Source: Gautieria morchelliformis (Eukaryota > Basidiomycota > Agaricomycetes > Gomphales > Gomphaceae). From it: a stretch of 64,000 bases of DNA. Below the pieces are notes generated by a model. That model did not search any database. It worked only from the letters and a program-made list of their open reading frames with translations, and was not told the DNA's origin. Position numbers and translations under genes: made by a program. Where the stretch lies: NCBI GenBank assembly GCA_015179125.1, contig WHVA01000319.1:1-64000 (forward strand). Direction: 5' to 3'. Shown piece after piece: positions 33,801 to 45,933 of this stretch; position 1 is the first letter of the stretch; each line of letters opens with the position of its first letter.

Positions 33801-35622
33801 TTGATTTTCAAAGATGGCCAGACCTAAGGCTTCAAGCTCTCCAAGACTTGACATCATGGGCGATTCGAAGTATTTGAACACTTCTTATAGCCCGTGATGC
33901 TACACCGACTCAACCACCACCGAAACACAATGCACGCAAGTTCTGATACATCAAACCGAAACTCAACAAGAACAATTGGATATCATGGAAGAGGGAGCTA
34001 CTGGCAATGGCGAGGGACAAAGGAATTTACAAAACAATCACTGGTACAGATACTTACCCTATGGACATTGATCCTTGTATCATAGTTGTTGCCGGAATGG
34101 ATATGATTGGCAACACACCACTCACACAGCTCCAAGACCAATGGAACAGAAACAACGCTGCATATAGTCAAATTTTATTATGCATATCACCAGAGCTACA
34201 AACAGCCATCGACAAAACGGACCAATGCGCTGAGGCATGGAACATATTAATTAGGAAATTCGAATTGACCGATCCAAGCAAAATTAGTATTATTAGGACA
34301 AGGTATGAAAACTACCATATGACAGAGGGGCATTGGTCTCGGAGTACATCACCATTATGAAGGAATTCAGGAATCAATTGGCAAAGATGGGTGATCCCAT
34401 TGCCGACTCTACTCACTGTGCTACACTTCTCAGAAATATACATGAATCATGGAGACCCATCACCCAAACCATATGAATGATCACAAGGGACCCTGACGAA
34501 ATCGAGGAGAAATTGGAGGCTCACGAGGCTGATTTAGGAGCTGTTGAGGTATCAACACAAGCCACCACAGCGTTTGTGGCATAAACCAGGCAACCGAGGC
34601 GTTTTAACAACGCAGGGATTCGACCACCCTTCAATAATTACAACACACAGCAGCACCGACCCCCAATACAACAACCAGGAGGACAGAATTATTTCTGTAA
34701 TAATTGCAGTAAACCAAACCACTCAGCATCAAGATGTCATGCACCAGGAGGAGGTTTAGCAACACACGAACCATGGAGGAGACAGAACAACCTGTATGGA
34801 GGGAACATACAGGGAGGAGGAAATACACAAGGGGGAGGACATAACACAACCCTAACAGATTTGATGCAAGCAGAACAACGTCACAACAACAACACCAGCC
34901 AAACCTGAACACCAACTCAGCACAATTTGCCAACATACCCAAGAAAGACATCATTATGATGGCAGATGAGGAAACGAGAGTGGACCCCAAGGCCAGTAAC
35001 ATTGTCTTATCAACAGATTCTATGTCATAAAAGACAACATTCATATCTGGTTAGTCAATTCCAGGGCCACCAGTTACCTCTGCGGCAACATCGATCTATT
35101 CGACAAAATGCATCCTACACCGTGAATCTCCATCGAGACAGCCAGTGGAGACTCTTTCAAGGCTGATCAAAGAGGAACCATCAGAATTACCCTCCAGAGA
35201 GACGCATATATGCACCTACCACCCTTAGCACTCACACTGATCGATGTCATATAGGTCCCAAAGCTCAACGCGACTCTCCTCTCCGTAGGAAAAATGACCA
35301 ACGCCAACATAGATGTCATGTTCAGCAAGGACAACACATCTTTACTGATGGGTGACAAAATAATAGCCCAGGGCACAAGGATCGATAACCTATACACATA
35401 TATGGCCCAGAAACCTGAATCAGAGAAGGCTCTCTACTCTGAGAAACCTAATCAATTGGCTCTATGGCACCACAGATTAGCACACACCACCACATCAACA
35501 ATTCAGAAGATGTGGAAACAACAGACGGGTGTCAGTTTACCAAAGATCAGTGGTGAGGAGGAGTTGGGTATATGCACCAACTGTCCCTTCAGAAAACAGA
35601 CACGCTCACCGTTCAAGAATAC

Positions 35623-37122
35623 TGTTTTGGAACCCTTCAAGACTTTGGTGTTATTGCTAACACTTCAATCTATCAGAACATGTCGTTTACGAGACTCAAA
35701 GAATATTAAACAATGCTGCAGCACAACTCCGGAAATAATTTAATATTTGTACCTTGGTTGCAATCCGCGTAAAAACTAGTCCAAGTTAATACGGATGGAA
35801 GGCAATGCGTTTCTTAGCAGCACTGAACAATAAACTAAAAGACTGTAGGTTCAAGGACACTATTGGGGTCCAAGCGTATTCCAAAATATAAAGGAATGTA
35901 CTTAGCAGGCGAGTTTATAAATGGACTGCCCTGATAATCTACCAGCGCACAGCAATAAAACGAGAGGCAAAGAATAGAATCTAAAGTGGCTTTTACAAGT
36001 AACAGGAATTGACTTGTGAAAGATATTAACCAGGAAAAGCAACTGATCAACTCTCTTGGGTATTGGAGTGCGAATGGCAAGACTATCAATTGACAGACTC
36101 ACTCTGTAGAATTACACCCGGAGGATTAGTCTAGGTGGCTAAGCAGAAAAGTATCTACTTAACAAGGAATTAGACACTAAAGTAAGTGAATAACCCTAGC
36201 TGGGATTAGCAGCTTAGTAAGATGCAAGTCACACGAGTCACGTGTAGGATAGAAGCAGTAGATTGCTAGATTGGATGATTATCCTAGGGGGTCAGAATGG
36301 CCTCCTTTTATATTGTAAATTACACAGGATTACGTAAAATGGGGAGCTTCTATCTATTAGGCGAGTGATGTCATAAGTAAATATTTGCGCAGCTAAAACA
36401 CACCCTCGTAACTATAGTGGTGTGTTTGTGCAAGGAAATTAAGAATAGATAGCCAATCACCTTCCCTGATTTGCACTGCCCAGCATAGCCTTACACAGCC
36501 CTGCATAGCCTTGCATAGCCCTGCATAGCCCTGCACAGCCCTATGATGTCAAGGGTCCTATTTCAGGGGTTGTGGCACTAAGCTTGGAGGCTCAGCATCC
36601 AATAAGATTGCTTGATTATGCACCCTAGTTTTGGCTCTGCATATCATTGGGCAGTCTTGCACACAGCCTTACACAGCCATGGTTGCTATGAGGCAAGTCA
36701 TGTGTCTGCTGGGTTTGAACTATATTTAAGTGTACAGGCTTGTGTAAGCTGCACCGGATATTCCCAATCTCACCAGCTGAGATTGAAAGAGCCAAAGTGT
36801 CGGAGTTGTGGGTGTTTGAGGACGTGCGGCTCTGAATAAGCGCGTTCGAGGATCGCTCCGGTCGGAGTTTGAAATTGAGCGCCGATGACAAAGTTATGGA
36901 CTCTCATGGGTTCATAGCCTTTGTCAAACACAATAAAGCAGTTTTGAGCCAAGGAGGTCAGGACAATTGGCAAAGAAATGCAAGAAAATTCAAGGAATAT
37001 TCTAAAAACATTTCCCCATCAAAGCTGCATGTATTGGCTGATGTTAAGATGGGAAAAAGGTTTTTACAGACTTTTTAATGCTTTTTTCGAGATTTTTAAA
37101 CTAGAAAGCTGGTTCCTACACA
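35623..37122 (-). mobile_element. Solo LTR, family L1, inverted copy in Copia-2 (about 1.5 kb)
   Basis: On the plus strand it runs from TGTTTTGGAACC to GGTTCCTACACA, flanked by AATAC (35618-35622 and 37123-37127). It is the reverse complement of the 27640-29080 LTR over its full length, including the TATA region and the short GGCTGTGCAGG-like repeats (here 36475-36540). Confidence 0.75.
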
Positions 37123-38779
37123 AATACTGAAGACACACCAGAGAAGATCAGGGACATAGTATCATCAGACCTATGTGGCCCATTCGAAACATCAATCGGT
37201 GGATACAGATCCTTCATCACATGGATCGATCATGCCACACAATACACATATGTCAAGTTCCTGAAGAACAAAGAGTGCACAACCATTACAAAATCATTCA
37301 CGGAATATATTGCATGGTTAAGGACACAAAGTAAAGCAGAAATGAAGAGGATAAGGATGGACAATGGGGGAGAATACACTGGGAGGGAATTCGAAAGTAT
37401 ATGCAGTGAGCTTGGAATCATTCACGAAACTACGACTCCTCACACACCAGAACACAACGGAATCACTGAGAGGTACAACAGGACTCTACAAGAAGGGAGT
37501 CTTCACATTACAGAATGACACAGGACTCAGCAAATGATTTTGGGTGTCAGGCATACACACAGTTAATTTTGTCAAAAACTGAATACTACACACAAAATCA
37601 ACAAGTCACCTTAAGAAGCCTTCTGGAAAACCAGGCCTAGACTTGATTGGCTATGCATATATGGATCAAAATGCTGGGCACTAGTCCCAAAAGCCACAAG
37701 GAAGAAAGGAGACTACAAAGCAGTAGAAGGAATTTTTGTGGGATATTTTGACAATTCCAAATATTACAAGGTGTGGATACCACGCACTCAGACACTAATG
37801 AAGTCTAGAGATGTTGTATTTGATGAACTAAAACATGTCGAACACACTACACTACACGTGGAAGAGGAGGATGATGGGGTGCTCGGCAGAAAATTACCCT
37901 CATTTTCTGAACCATCGCAATCCAGAAACGACACACCCAGAGACAATGACGATGATACTATCACACTACTCATAAATCTCAGCCCCGAAGAAGAGGAAGA
38001 GATCAAGGTGGAGGAGGTCGAGGAGATCATAGAGAACCAACAAGAGGAGGAGGAATGATCAAGCACAGGAGATAACAACAGAAGAGAGGAATTGACAGAA
38101 CAGTCAGAAGGAGACACAGAGAGAGAAGAAAGCAAGGAAACAGCACCGCAGGATTTCCTGAAGGGACTGTGGATGAATCCATCTAACACCGATTACGGGA
38201 GGGGCAAATGACACATGGCTTGATTCACAGAGGTAGCAGCGATGGCACGTGGAAGAAACAGAGATGGCATTTGTCATATTAGCAGAAGATGAACCAGTGA
38301 GTTACAAGGAGGCAATGAAATCAAAAGACACAGAAAAATGGAGGAAAACATGTCAGGACGAATACGACTTACTGATGGGATACAAAACATGGGAGCTAAC
38401 TGAAAGACCAGAGGGGATGAACATCGTTGGGAGTACATGGACATTTAGAGTGAAGAGAGACAACCTAGGAGAAGTGGATAAATGCAAAGCCAGGTTCGTT
38501 GCGCAGGGCTACTCACAAGTCCCAGGAGTCGATTTCCAAGAAACATACTCCCCCACAATTCGACTCACATCAATTTGACTCATACTCGCCCTCGCAAGCA
38601 AATATGACTTAGAACTATGGCACATCGATGTAAAAAGGGCATACCTGAATGGAAAACTCGATGACACCGTATATATGCGCCAACTGGAAGGATTTGTCAA
38701 ATGAGGAGAAGAACATTTGGTCTGCAAACTGAACAAGGGAATATATGGACTCAAGCAGTCAGGAAGGGTATGGCATGGG

Positions 38780-39333
38780 CGGATGCTCACAACTTTTTAT
38801 TACCTGTAGCTTCACCCATTTTATTCTCAGATTATAGCAAAGAAGAGGGTGAAAGTACATGCCAATCTTATTGTTGGTCTATAAATAAATTTTCTTTTGT
38901 CCTTCCCTGAGCGGCTGCTCCGCCGACGAGAATGCCTCTTTTGATTTTTATGCCTCTTCTTATTTTTTCTACCCACTTTTCATATACACTATATCATTAT
39001 AACTATTCATATATATTACAAATATCTACACAACTACTATTACTCCATATGGTAGTCTAATACTCTCTCATTATAACTAGTCATACTAATACTCCTACTC
39101 ATATCTGTTACAAGTATCTCTCCACGTATCTGTTACTCTATCTTGTAGTCTAATACTCTCTCATATGTATATATATCTTCGAGATGTTTAAATATATACA
39201 GAATCATCTAATAACATCTATTATTCTCCTTATAAATACTACTATATATTCCTATATGTTATTATTAATACTCTTATAATATATATTATATACTCATATA
39301 TACTGTACTACATAACGATTATGATTATCCTCC
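38780..39333. mobile_element. AT-rich interspersed repeat, copy 1 (554 bp)
   Basis: Starts CGGATGCTCACAAC and ends GATTATCCTCC, flanked by ATGGG (38775-38779 and 39334-39338), inserted in the RT region of Copia-2. No TG/CA ends and no clear TIR. The second copy is at 43389-43924. Class unknown. Confidence 0.75.
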
Positions 39334-39382
39334 ATGGGACACTGAGGAAGGAAATGGAAAAAATGGGATTTCAAGCAGGGGA

Positions 39383-39920
39383 GGTAGAGGACAGGAATTA
39401 TAGGCAGTAGGTTCGGACTTGGTGCTCAAAAGAAGACTAGAAATTAATTCACTCTCTCAGTGAATTTAGTTGTCACTGTTAATATTATACACTACCTAGA
39501 AATTAATTCACTACAGTATTTCTAGGTCAACAAATCGAAAAGAAACAAGCCTAATTTACTTGCCTCTCTCAGTGAATTTAGTTGTCACTGAGAGAGGGGG
39601 GAAATGTGTCTCATGCGCATGTACTACTAGCTGGCGCTTTAGCGCCCGTGATGCCACGGTGTGCCATGCTAAGCGCCCGTAGAACGTAGCACGGTAGTGA
39701 ACAGCCGCAGCTAAAAAAGGAAACTTGTCCACAACCACCCACAAAGGGTCGATTGGACAGAACATGAAAAGAAGTAGAAATACAGCTTCGAAAAATCAAA
39801 GAAAATTTGACAAATCATAGAATGAATGTCAGCATGGTTTCAAGTCAAAAATCAAAAGAAATCCGAATGGTGGAATCTATTTGGCTTGACTTTGGTGCAG
39901 GAGCATAAATGCACCCAACA
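39383..39920 (-). mobile_element. Solo LTR, family L2, copy C (538 bp, diverged)
   Basis: Shares the terminal blocks (GCATAAATGCACCCAACA at its right end) and the ctctctcagtgaattta stem-loop with copies A and B, but the central part differs. Flanked by GGGGA (39378-39382 and 39921-39925) within the RT of Copia-2. Confidence 0.72.
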
Positions 39921-41354
39921 GGGGAGGCAGACAAAACAATATTTTTCAGATTTGGGGAAGGGAATAACATCAAAATTGTGGGATGGTATGTGGATGATGG
40001 ACTCCTTGCATTGAATTTGTTAACTGCAATGGAGAGAATGGTCACAGACATGAGCGTCAGCCTTGACATACAGGATTTGGGGTACCCAACACAGTTGCTT
40101 GGCATACAAATCATTAGAAATCAAGAGTGAGTCACCATACACATTTACCAGCCGGCATTCATCAACACCATTGCCAAATGATTTGAAATCAAATCCGGAC
40201 ATACAGTCAATTCCCCAATGGACCCAAACATTGAACTTTGAGCCTCCACCCACACATCAGAAGTTGCCGACTATGCCTATGTGTCAATAATCGGGAGCCT
40301 GAACTATTGTGCTGTAGCAACCTCACTGGATATAGCCTATGCAGTCAACAGATGCACACAATTTTCATCTAAACCTAATATTACTCACTGGGAAGCAGCC
40401 AAAAGAATCCTACGATATCTGTTGAACACCAAAGAGTATGGAATAATGTATGTCAGAGAAGGGGACGGGGCCATGGGATTTGCTCACAACTTAGTGGGAT
40501 ACACGGGCACGGATTTTGTGGGAGATATATATGATAGGAGATCAACGATGGGATGGCTATTCACACTCAGCGGAGCACCTATATGCTGGGCATCAAAGAA
40601 ACAGGTCAGCGTCAGTCGATCGACCATGGAATTGGAAGTAGTGGCAGATTATTTGCTTCGGCTGAAGGGATATGGATCATCTGGCTAGGAAAGGACTTCA
40701 AACACGACTTTACCCCCATCTCAATATTCATTGACAACCAGTCCTCCATTGTGTTCTCAAACAACAGTGTCAACAACAGTAGGATGAAACATATAGATGT
40801 CCATTACCACTACACCAAGGAACAGATCATGGCTGGAAATATCAATCTCCGTTACATCAAAACACTTGAGAACCCAGCTGATGTCCTTGCCAAACCGCTG
40901 CCTGCTCGCAAGCATCTCCACATCCTCGGGATCCTCAGAATGCGTTGAGCTTGAGGGGGAGTGTCGAAAGTACCGAAGAAACATTATATCAAACCATTAT
41001 CTTCACTACTACAGTCCCTAACACGAAACAGAATCAACTACCCACATCCGAACATGCATATACTCACCCAACCCATCACTGAGATTGCCGAGCTCCAACA
41101 CACGCGTTCGAACCTACCCAATCCACACGTCCGATCACTCTGATATCATGGAGGCCCACACCATGTGCTGTTACAGTCCAGAACACCCCTATACACCCTG
41201 TGCAAGTACGCTGAGCCTGGTCCCAACAGCTACATGTTGTATGATCACATGACTCAATCAAGGGATGCAACATGACAAGTCGACCCTGCATATAACTCGA
41301 CTACATCTCCTATCCCTCTTGAAACCCATCTCTATTATCATACCGAATTCTGGT

Positions 41355-42626
41355 ATGCCCGACAAGTGGCTTGGATTAGAAGGAGAAGCTAGAAAGGAGG
41401 CCCTCTCTGGTTTGAAGAAAACAGTTCTGAATCTGCAGTCAGATGAGGATTTCAGTCCGAAAGTAAGCTCACATATATATCAGATTCCCTACGAATAACG
41501 CTATCAACTGCAGGGGAAAGCCGCAGCGACGACTAAAGGGAAATGGAAGAAGCTTCTGGCAGTTGCCAGAGCTACCAGTACAGATGACAGGTTTACCAGC
41601 ATCCGGATGATCATCTTCCTGCCTTACAGACTTAATGTAAGTTTCATTGCCTTCTCACTCACCTGTTTTCCTCACTTTCATTCCAGGAAGATGGTAGCTT
41701 GATAAGTACCGATGAGCCGACAGCACAACAGATTGATGAACTTGTGAAGCTTGGGTATGCTGCAATCGGAAGCCATAACCAGTACAAGTTCAGTGATCGC
41801 TGGGATGTCAATTGGATTGATCAATGGTTGCGTGAAACATTACCGCTTTCATTTGAACGACTGGATATTGCTGCTGCGGACCTACCTGACCACAAGCACC
41901 AGTGGAGACTCCTCAAGACTCGCTGGTCGCACCTAGAGCTCCACCGTGAGATGCCCGATGGATACGAAGTTAAAGCCTGAAAGGGTGTAAGAGCAAGGGC
42001 TGGCAGGATACCAAACTGTTCTTTGGTAAGTCTAATATCCATTAAGCCAGTTTATTAAGATTATTAACTACAACTACTTAGTGACGTGCATCCCCATTCC
42101 TGAAATTATTGAGGCAATGGAAGATATCGCCATGCAAGCTCAAAAAGGAAAGGGCAAGGCTGTACGCAAATGGAGGCCAGGTAAGCTCACTTGCATGTCC
42201 ACCTAAGCTGGTTACTGACCATTCATTCTTAAGCCGATGCTGACAGCGATGACGATGTTTTTGTGGAGTTGAGCACTCGTTCAAAGAAGCAGAAAGGCAC
42301 TCAAAAGAATTGTAAGTCATACGCACACTGGGTCTAATGTACGGAATCCAGCGAACTTACAAATCACAGGTTTAAGCAATTCTGATGATGACTATGTGAT
42401 GCCTGGCCCCTCTGGAAAAGGTAAGAAAAGGACTCGACACAACCACGACGATGACGATACAGCCTCAATTGATACTGCTACTCTTGAGGAATCGTTCGAC
42501 CGCTTTGAAGCCATTTTTAAACCCGCACCCAAGTCCAGAAAGATTCATGATTACGCCACCCCTCCCGCCACTACTCCTTGCTTTTGGAACCTGAACCAGG
42601 GAGAAGATCAGTCAGATCTGCATTGA
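41355..42626 (+). CDS. Multi-exon gene of unknown function, probably one frame disruption
   Basis: The ATG at 41355 opens MPDKWLGLEGEARKEALSGL. Clean GT-AG introns follow (41464-41513, about 41638-41687, and further ones of 50-60 nt near 42026-42080, 42181-42233 and 42312-42369) and each join continues in frame: GKWKKLLAVARATS, SIRMIIFLPYRLN, EDGSLISTDEPTAQQIDELV, WDVNWIDQWLRETLPLSFER and HQWRLLKTRWSHLELHREM. A TGA at 41978-41980 would end it there, but one base shift lets it continue KGCKSKGWQDTKLFF, then PEIIEAMEDIAMQAQKGKGK, an acidic DADSDDDVF, a basic GKGKKRTRHN and the end QGEDQSDLH at TGA 42624-42626. Codon pattern and splice sites look like a host gene. The basic/acidic C-terminus suggests a nuclear protein (inference). 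I do not recognise the family. Confidence 0.55.
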
Positions 42627-42882
42627 CCGTCACCTTCAAGCACCAATAATTCAACCGTTCCGCTCATTAATGATATTTTTTTAATAGCTTCATACCCTCC
42701 TAGTCCGCTCTACCTCCTGATCACACTGCTCTTTTAACACTACCACGTATACTACCAGGTACGCTACCTATGACGGTCGGTTTGCACAAAAAGTCTTGAC
42801 CCCATGCGCCGGAGAGTGAATATCGCACGCCATAGGGCACATACCGCGCGCCGCAAGGTACATGCTGCACCCAAAAAAACAG

Positions 42883-42912
42883 AGGTGCGCGCGAATAATG
42901 AGGCGCGCACCT
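42883..42912. repeat. GC-rich perfect hairpin, 10-bp arms
   Basis: AGGTGCGCGC at 42883-42892 pairs exactly with 42903-42912 across a 10-base AT-rich loop. It lies downstream of the unknown gene in a stretch with repeated gcgcgcc/cgcacgcc blocks (42800-42912). Confidence 0.85.
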
Positions 42913-43388
42913 GCTAAAATATGTAGTTTTACACTAGCACATTATAAAAAACATAACCCGTGCAAGCGGAATTGTCAGTGTCGCGCACGCACATCACCTA
43001 GTTGACTAAGCTACTAACACTTATTGATTGAGAGAGGATATTCTTTTAATTAAAATGTATATATTATTAGTTGGAAAGAGAGTATAATAATGTGGAGAGC
43101 AGACAAAGGAGGGTATTGAAGGCCTACCTCACCCCTCCTGTGCCCACCTGGACCCACATCCCTGATCCCTCTGCTCCATCACATACCTGAATTTATGTAC
43201 ACCAGTCAATTGGCATGACCCCGAAATCTAGTAGAGAGAATGTCCATTTCAGAAATAATTTACACTGATTTTCTGCCTTTTTTGTACTTGAAATTGCAGT
43301 TATAAAATACTGATAAATCACTGCATTATACTACTGAAATGTAGTTCTGAAATACATGAAAAAGTAACTGGGTTGGAATGTTAAAAGG
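42913..43388. other. No recognisable feature
   Basis: AT-rich sequence with no gene or repeat that I can identify. Confidence 0.4.
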
Positions 43389-43924
43389 CGGATGCTCACA
43401 ACTTTTTATTACCTGTAGCTTCACCCATTTTATTCTCAGATTATAGAAAAGAGGGGGGTAAAAGTACATGCCAATATTATTGTTGGGATATAAATAAATT
43501 TTCTTTTGTCCCTCCCCGAGCGGCCGCTCCGCCGATGAGAACGCCTCGTCTTATTTTAATGCCTCTTCTTATTTTTTCTACCCACTTTTAAACACCACAT
43601 CATTATAACTATTCATATATATTACAAACATTACTCCATATTGTAGTCTAATACTCTCTCATTATAACTATTCATACTAATACTCCTACTCATATCTGTT
43701 ACAAGTATCTCTCCAAGTATCTGTTACTCTATCTTGTACCCTAATACTCTCTCATATGTATATATATCTTCGAGATGTTTAAAGATATACAGAATCATCT
43801 AATAACATCTATTATTCTCCTCATAAATACTACTATATATTCCTATATGTTGTTATTAATACTCTTATAATGTATATTATATACTCATATATGCTGTATC
43901 ACATGACCATTATGATTATCCTCC
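43389..43924. mobile_element. AT-rich interspersed repeat, copy 2 (536 bp)
   Basis: Same termini as 38780-39333 (CGGATGCTCACAAC...GATTATCCTCC), flanked by AAAGG (43384-43388 and 43925-43929). The two copies are highly similar apart from small indels. Confidence 0.75.
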
Positions 43925-45079
43925 AAAGGGTTCAGTTGCAGGAATGCATACACAGCATAGGTTCGTGAAGTCGTAAAGGGAGATAGAGAGGATAGACAAG
44001 AAGGGACACAACTATGGCTGTGTATGCAAGCTCCATGCACAGTGACAGCAACTCATAACACTGACTGATATAACACCATCCAGTCAAAGGAAACACTAGC
44101 CTCAGTGGGCTCAAACAATAGTGCAGAAGTGGAGTTTGACTGCCTGGGGTTTCCTATGTGCATTACTAGCTATTTAGCTGGTATGATGTCATGATACTAA
44201 GCTAGGAATGGGATGTTGGTCACGGTGCAAGCAAGTGCCGTGTGTGCATAACATATGCACCAGTACTAGATCGGTCAGGGGCAACAAGGCCTGTTCCATG
44301 CCTCACCTGGGATCTTGGTGTCGGACACACCTGGGACTCGAATCAGGGTCAAAGGGAACGAGTATATGCTTGGGTGTAGGTCCCAGAATGCGCCGGAATT
44401 GTGTGTGGAGGTTAGTGTGATGTCGTAAATGAGTAGGAAATTGTTCTAGCTTGTTAGTAAAGCTTTGCAGGCTAAAAACTTGATTATCCTATTCATAACA
44501 TATATGACAATTGAGACAGTTGCCAGAACCTGTAAGGAATGCTTAATTCTCGCACTAAAGTTCTTTCTCACAGTCTGCAGCTCCTCCAGGAAAATGTGTA
44601 TACCCTATTGTTTAAACATCAATAGTTATATATCTTCCTACTATACATGCATATTATTTTAAACATGCCTTCTAATCATATCTGTCAACAATATATAATA
44701 ATATAGGAGAGTTATTGTCTATACTTGCTTCTACATTCTGTCATCATACATCTAACAAGCTCATATATACTTCATATGGTCCATACTTGCCTCTACATTC
44801 TATCATTGTACATATAACAAAATTCACACATACTTTTAACATATAGTCATCCAAATGCTATCTGAAATTGCTCTGTTATCTCAATGCGCATCATGCTTCA
44901 GCACATAAAAACATATTTTAAAATATCAGAACATTCAAAAGTTTTTAGGATATCCACAATATACAAATTGCTAATATGTCCTAGAAGAATGTACATTATT
45001 GTCAATCTGAACATCGTCCTTATTTCACCCCACACCACACCTTGCATATCTCGACTGGTTTAACCCTCTTCCACGTCCA
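43925..45079. other. No recognisable gene
   Basis: AT-rich, short frames only. The 44270-44420 part contains a gattcgagtccc block on the minus strand like a tRNA T-arm, but no cloverleaf. Confidence 0.4.
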
Positions 45080-45330
45080 TTGCCAGACAAGGTATTTTGG
45101 CATTCGCTGTGTCTGCACATATGTGATTTGCTAACACACAATACTAAAGACCCAAAATCCAATCTGGACAGTATAATTGAACCTATAGCTATAGTTGAAA
45201 GTGTCATTACTTTTCTACCTTTGTCTTCCACAGGTGAGCAGCAGTCAGCCGACAGTTCCCAGGACCTGCTCAATAGGTCCAGTTGTCACTCCAGCCCCTC
45301 TGCCTGTCTGATCTGCTTTCATGCCATTTG
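45080..45330 (+). mobile_element. Gypsy LTR-leader junction remnant
   Basis: The block gacagtataattgaacc...gctatagt and the following ataggtccagtt...ccagc stretch resemble 18890-19025, the LTR end and gag leader of Gypsy-1. It is a much older, ruined copy. Continuing homology to about 45700 could not be shown. Confidence 0.5.
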
Positions 45331-45933
45331 TAGTTCCCTTGTTCAGTATTCATTAATGACCCTGTACGTCTTAGCTACATTGACTGTCATCTGAACTCGC
45401 TTAGCACCTCCACCTTAGTTGTTATCTTGGCTCTTTATATAAAACACCTGCTCGTATGTGCTGTATTCTACAATCAGGTTACTGGTTTCAATATGTTCTA
45501 CCTTCACTTGAGGATCCTGTTCTTAGTGCATTGACCCCTTGCAAAATTGCTCTCTCTAAGCTTTCTGCTCCACCTTCCACCTTCTGACTCTGTCTCATGC
45601 TCCCAACCTCCAACTTCTAACAGTGACTTCACCTTTGAAACCTCAAGTCTTTGCCAACCTCAGTTGCAACTCTTCCAGCACTTCTGACGTCCGAAATACT
45701 TACCACCAGTAGTTCATTGGGGCATAATGCATACATGGAAGCCTCAGTCCATTCTAGACCCCACACAAGGTTTCATAATATGTAACAATACATCAGCATA
45801 CAGGTACTGAAACTCAGTCAATATATCATTACATATTAAAAATAGCTAGCTCAGTGTCCTGGGATACGGCTTACAAGGACCTCTTCCTTGCCTCCATGAC
45901 TCGAACCTCCAGCTCTTCAGCATCATTTCATCA

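Larger units (their letters stand above)
24116..33893 (-). pseudogene. Second DUF6533 membrane-protein locus, split in three by nested transposons
   Basis: Three pieces together correspond to 4768-6800: 24116-24408 (C-terminal tail and 3' flank), 26384-26560 (the RVFHAIL exon) and 32459-33893 (the remaining exons, including ITFLWDYVIIVSFET around 32860 and the YDYLL-region equivalent around 33500-33600). The gaps are filled exactly by a Copia insertion (24409-26383) and by a DNA transposon with its own insertions (26561-32458). The interrupted gene cannot be expressed as one protein. A 155-base stretch present in copy 1 (about 4797-4949) is absent here, and Copia-2 truncates the locus at 33893. 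Confidence 0.8.
33894..41340 (+). mobile_element. Copia-2: LTR retrotransposon, 5'-truncated and carrying three insertions
   Basis: Parts in order: gag (34000-34900, with TDPSKISIIRTRYENYHMTEG like Copia-1, and a CNNCSKPNHSASRC knuckle), protease/GAG-pre-integrase (about 35000-35620), integrase core (37130-37600, MDNGGEYTGREFE), RT (38249-38780 and 39921-40300, YVDDGLLA), RNase H and C-terminus (40281-40948), polypurine tract and 3' LTR start at 40962 (TGTCGAAAG). It is broken many times over and looks older than Copia-1. Inserted within it are an L1 solo LTR, an AT-rich repeat and an L2 solo LTR. No 5' LTR is present. The right LTR end was not resolved and is put near 41340. Confidence 0.78.

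Noticed and set aside
36475-36540. CRISPR-like or satellite array of GGCTGTGCAGG-like units
   Set aside because: Units are imperfect, directly adjacent without spacers, and lie inside a eukaryotic LTR; a minisatellite is sufficient.
44270-44420. Possible tRNA or tRNA-derived SINE (gattcgagtccc block on the minus strand)
   Set aside because: No acceptor stem, D-arm or anticodon arm could be paired around it, and no A-box at the right distance.
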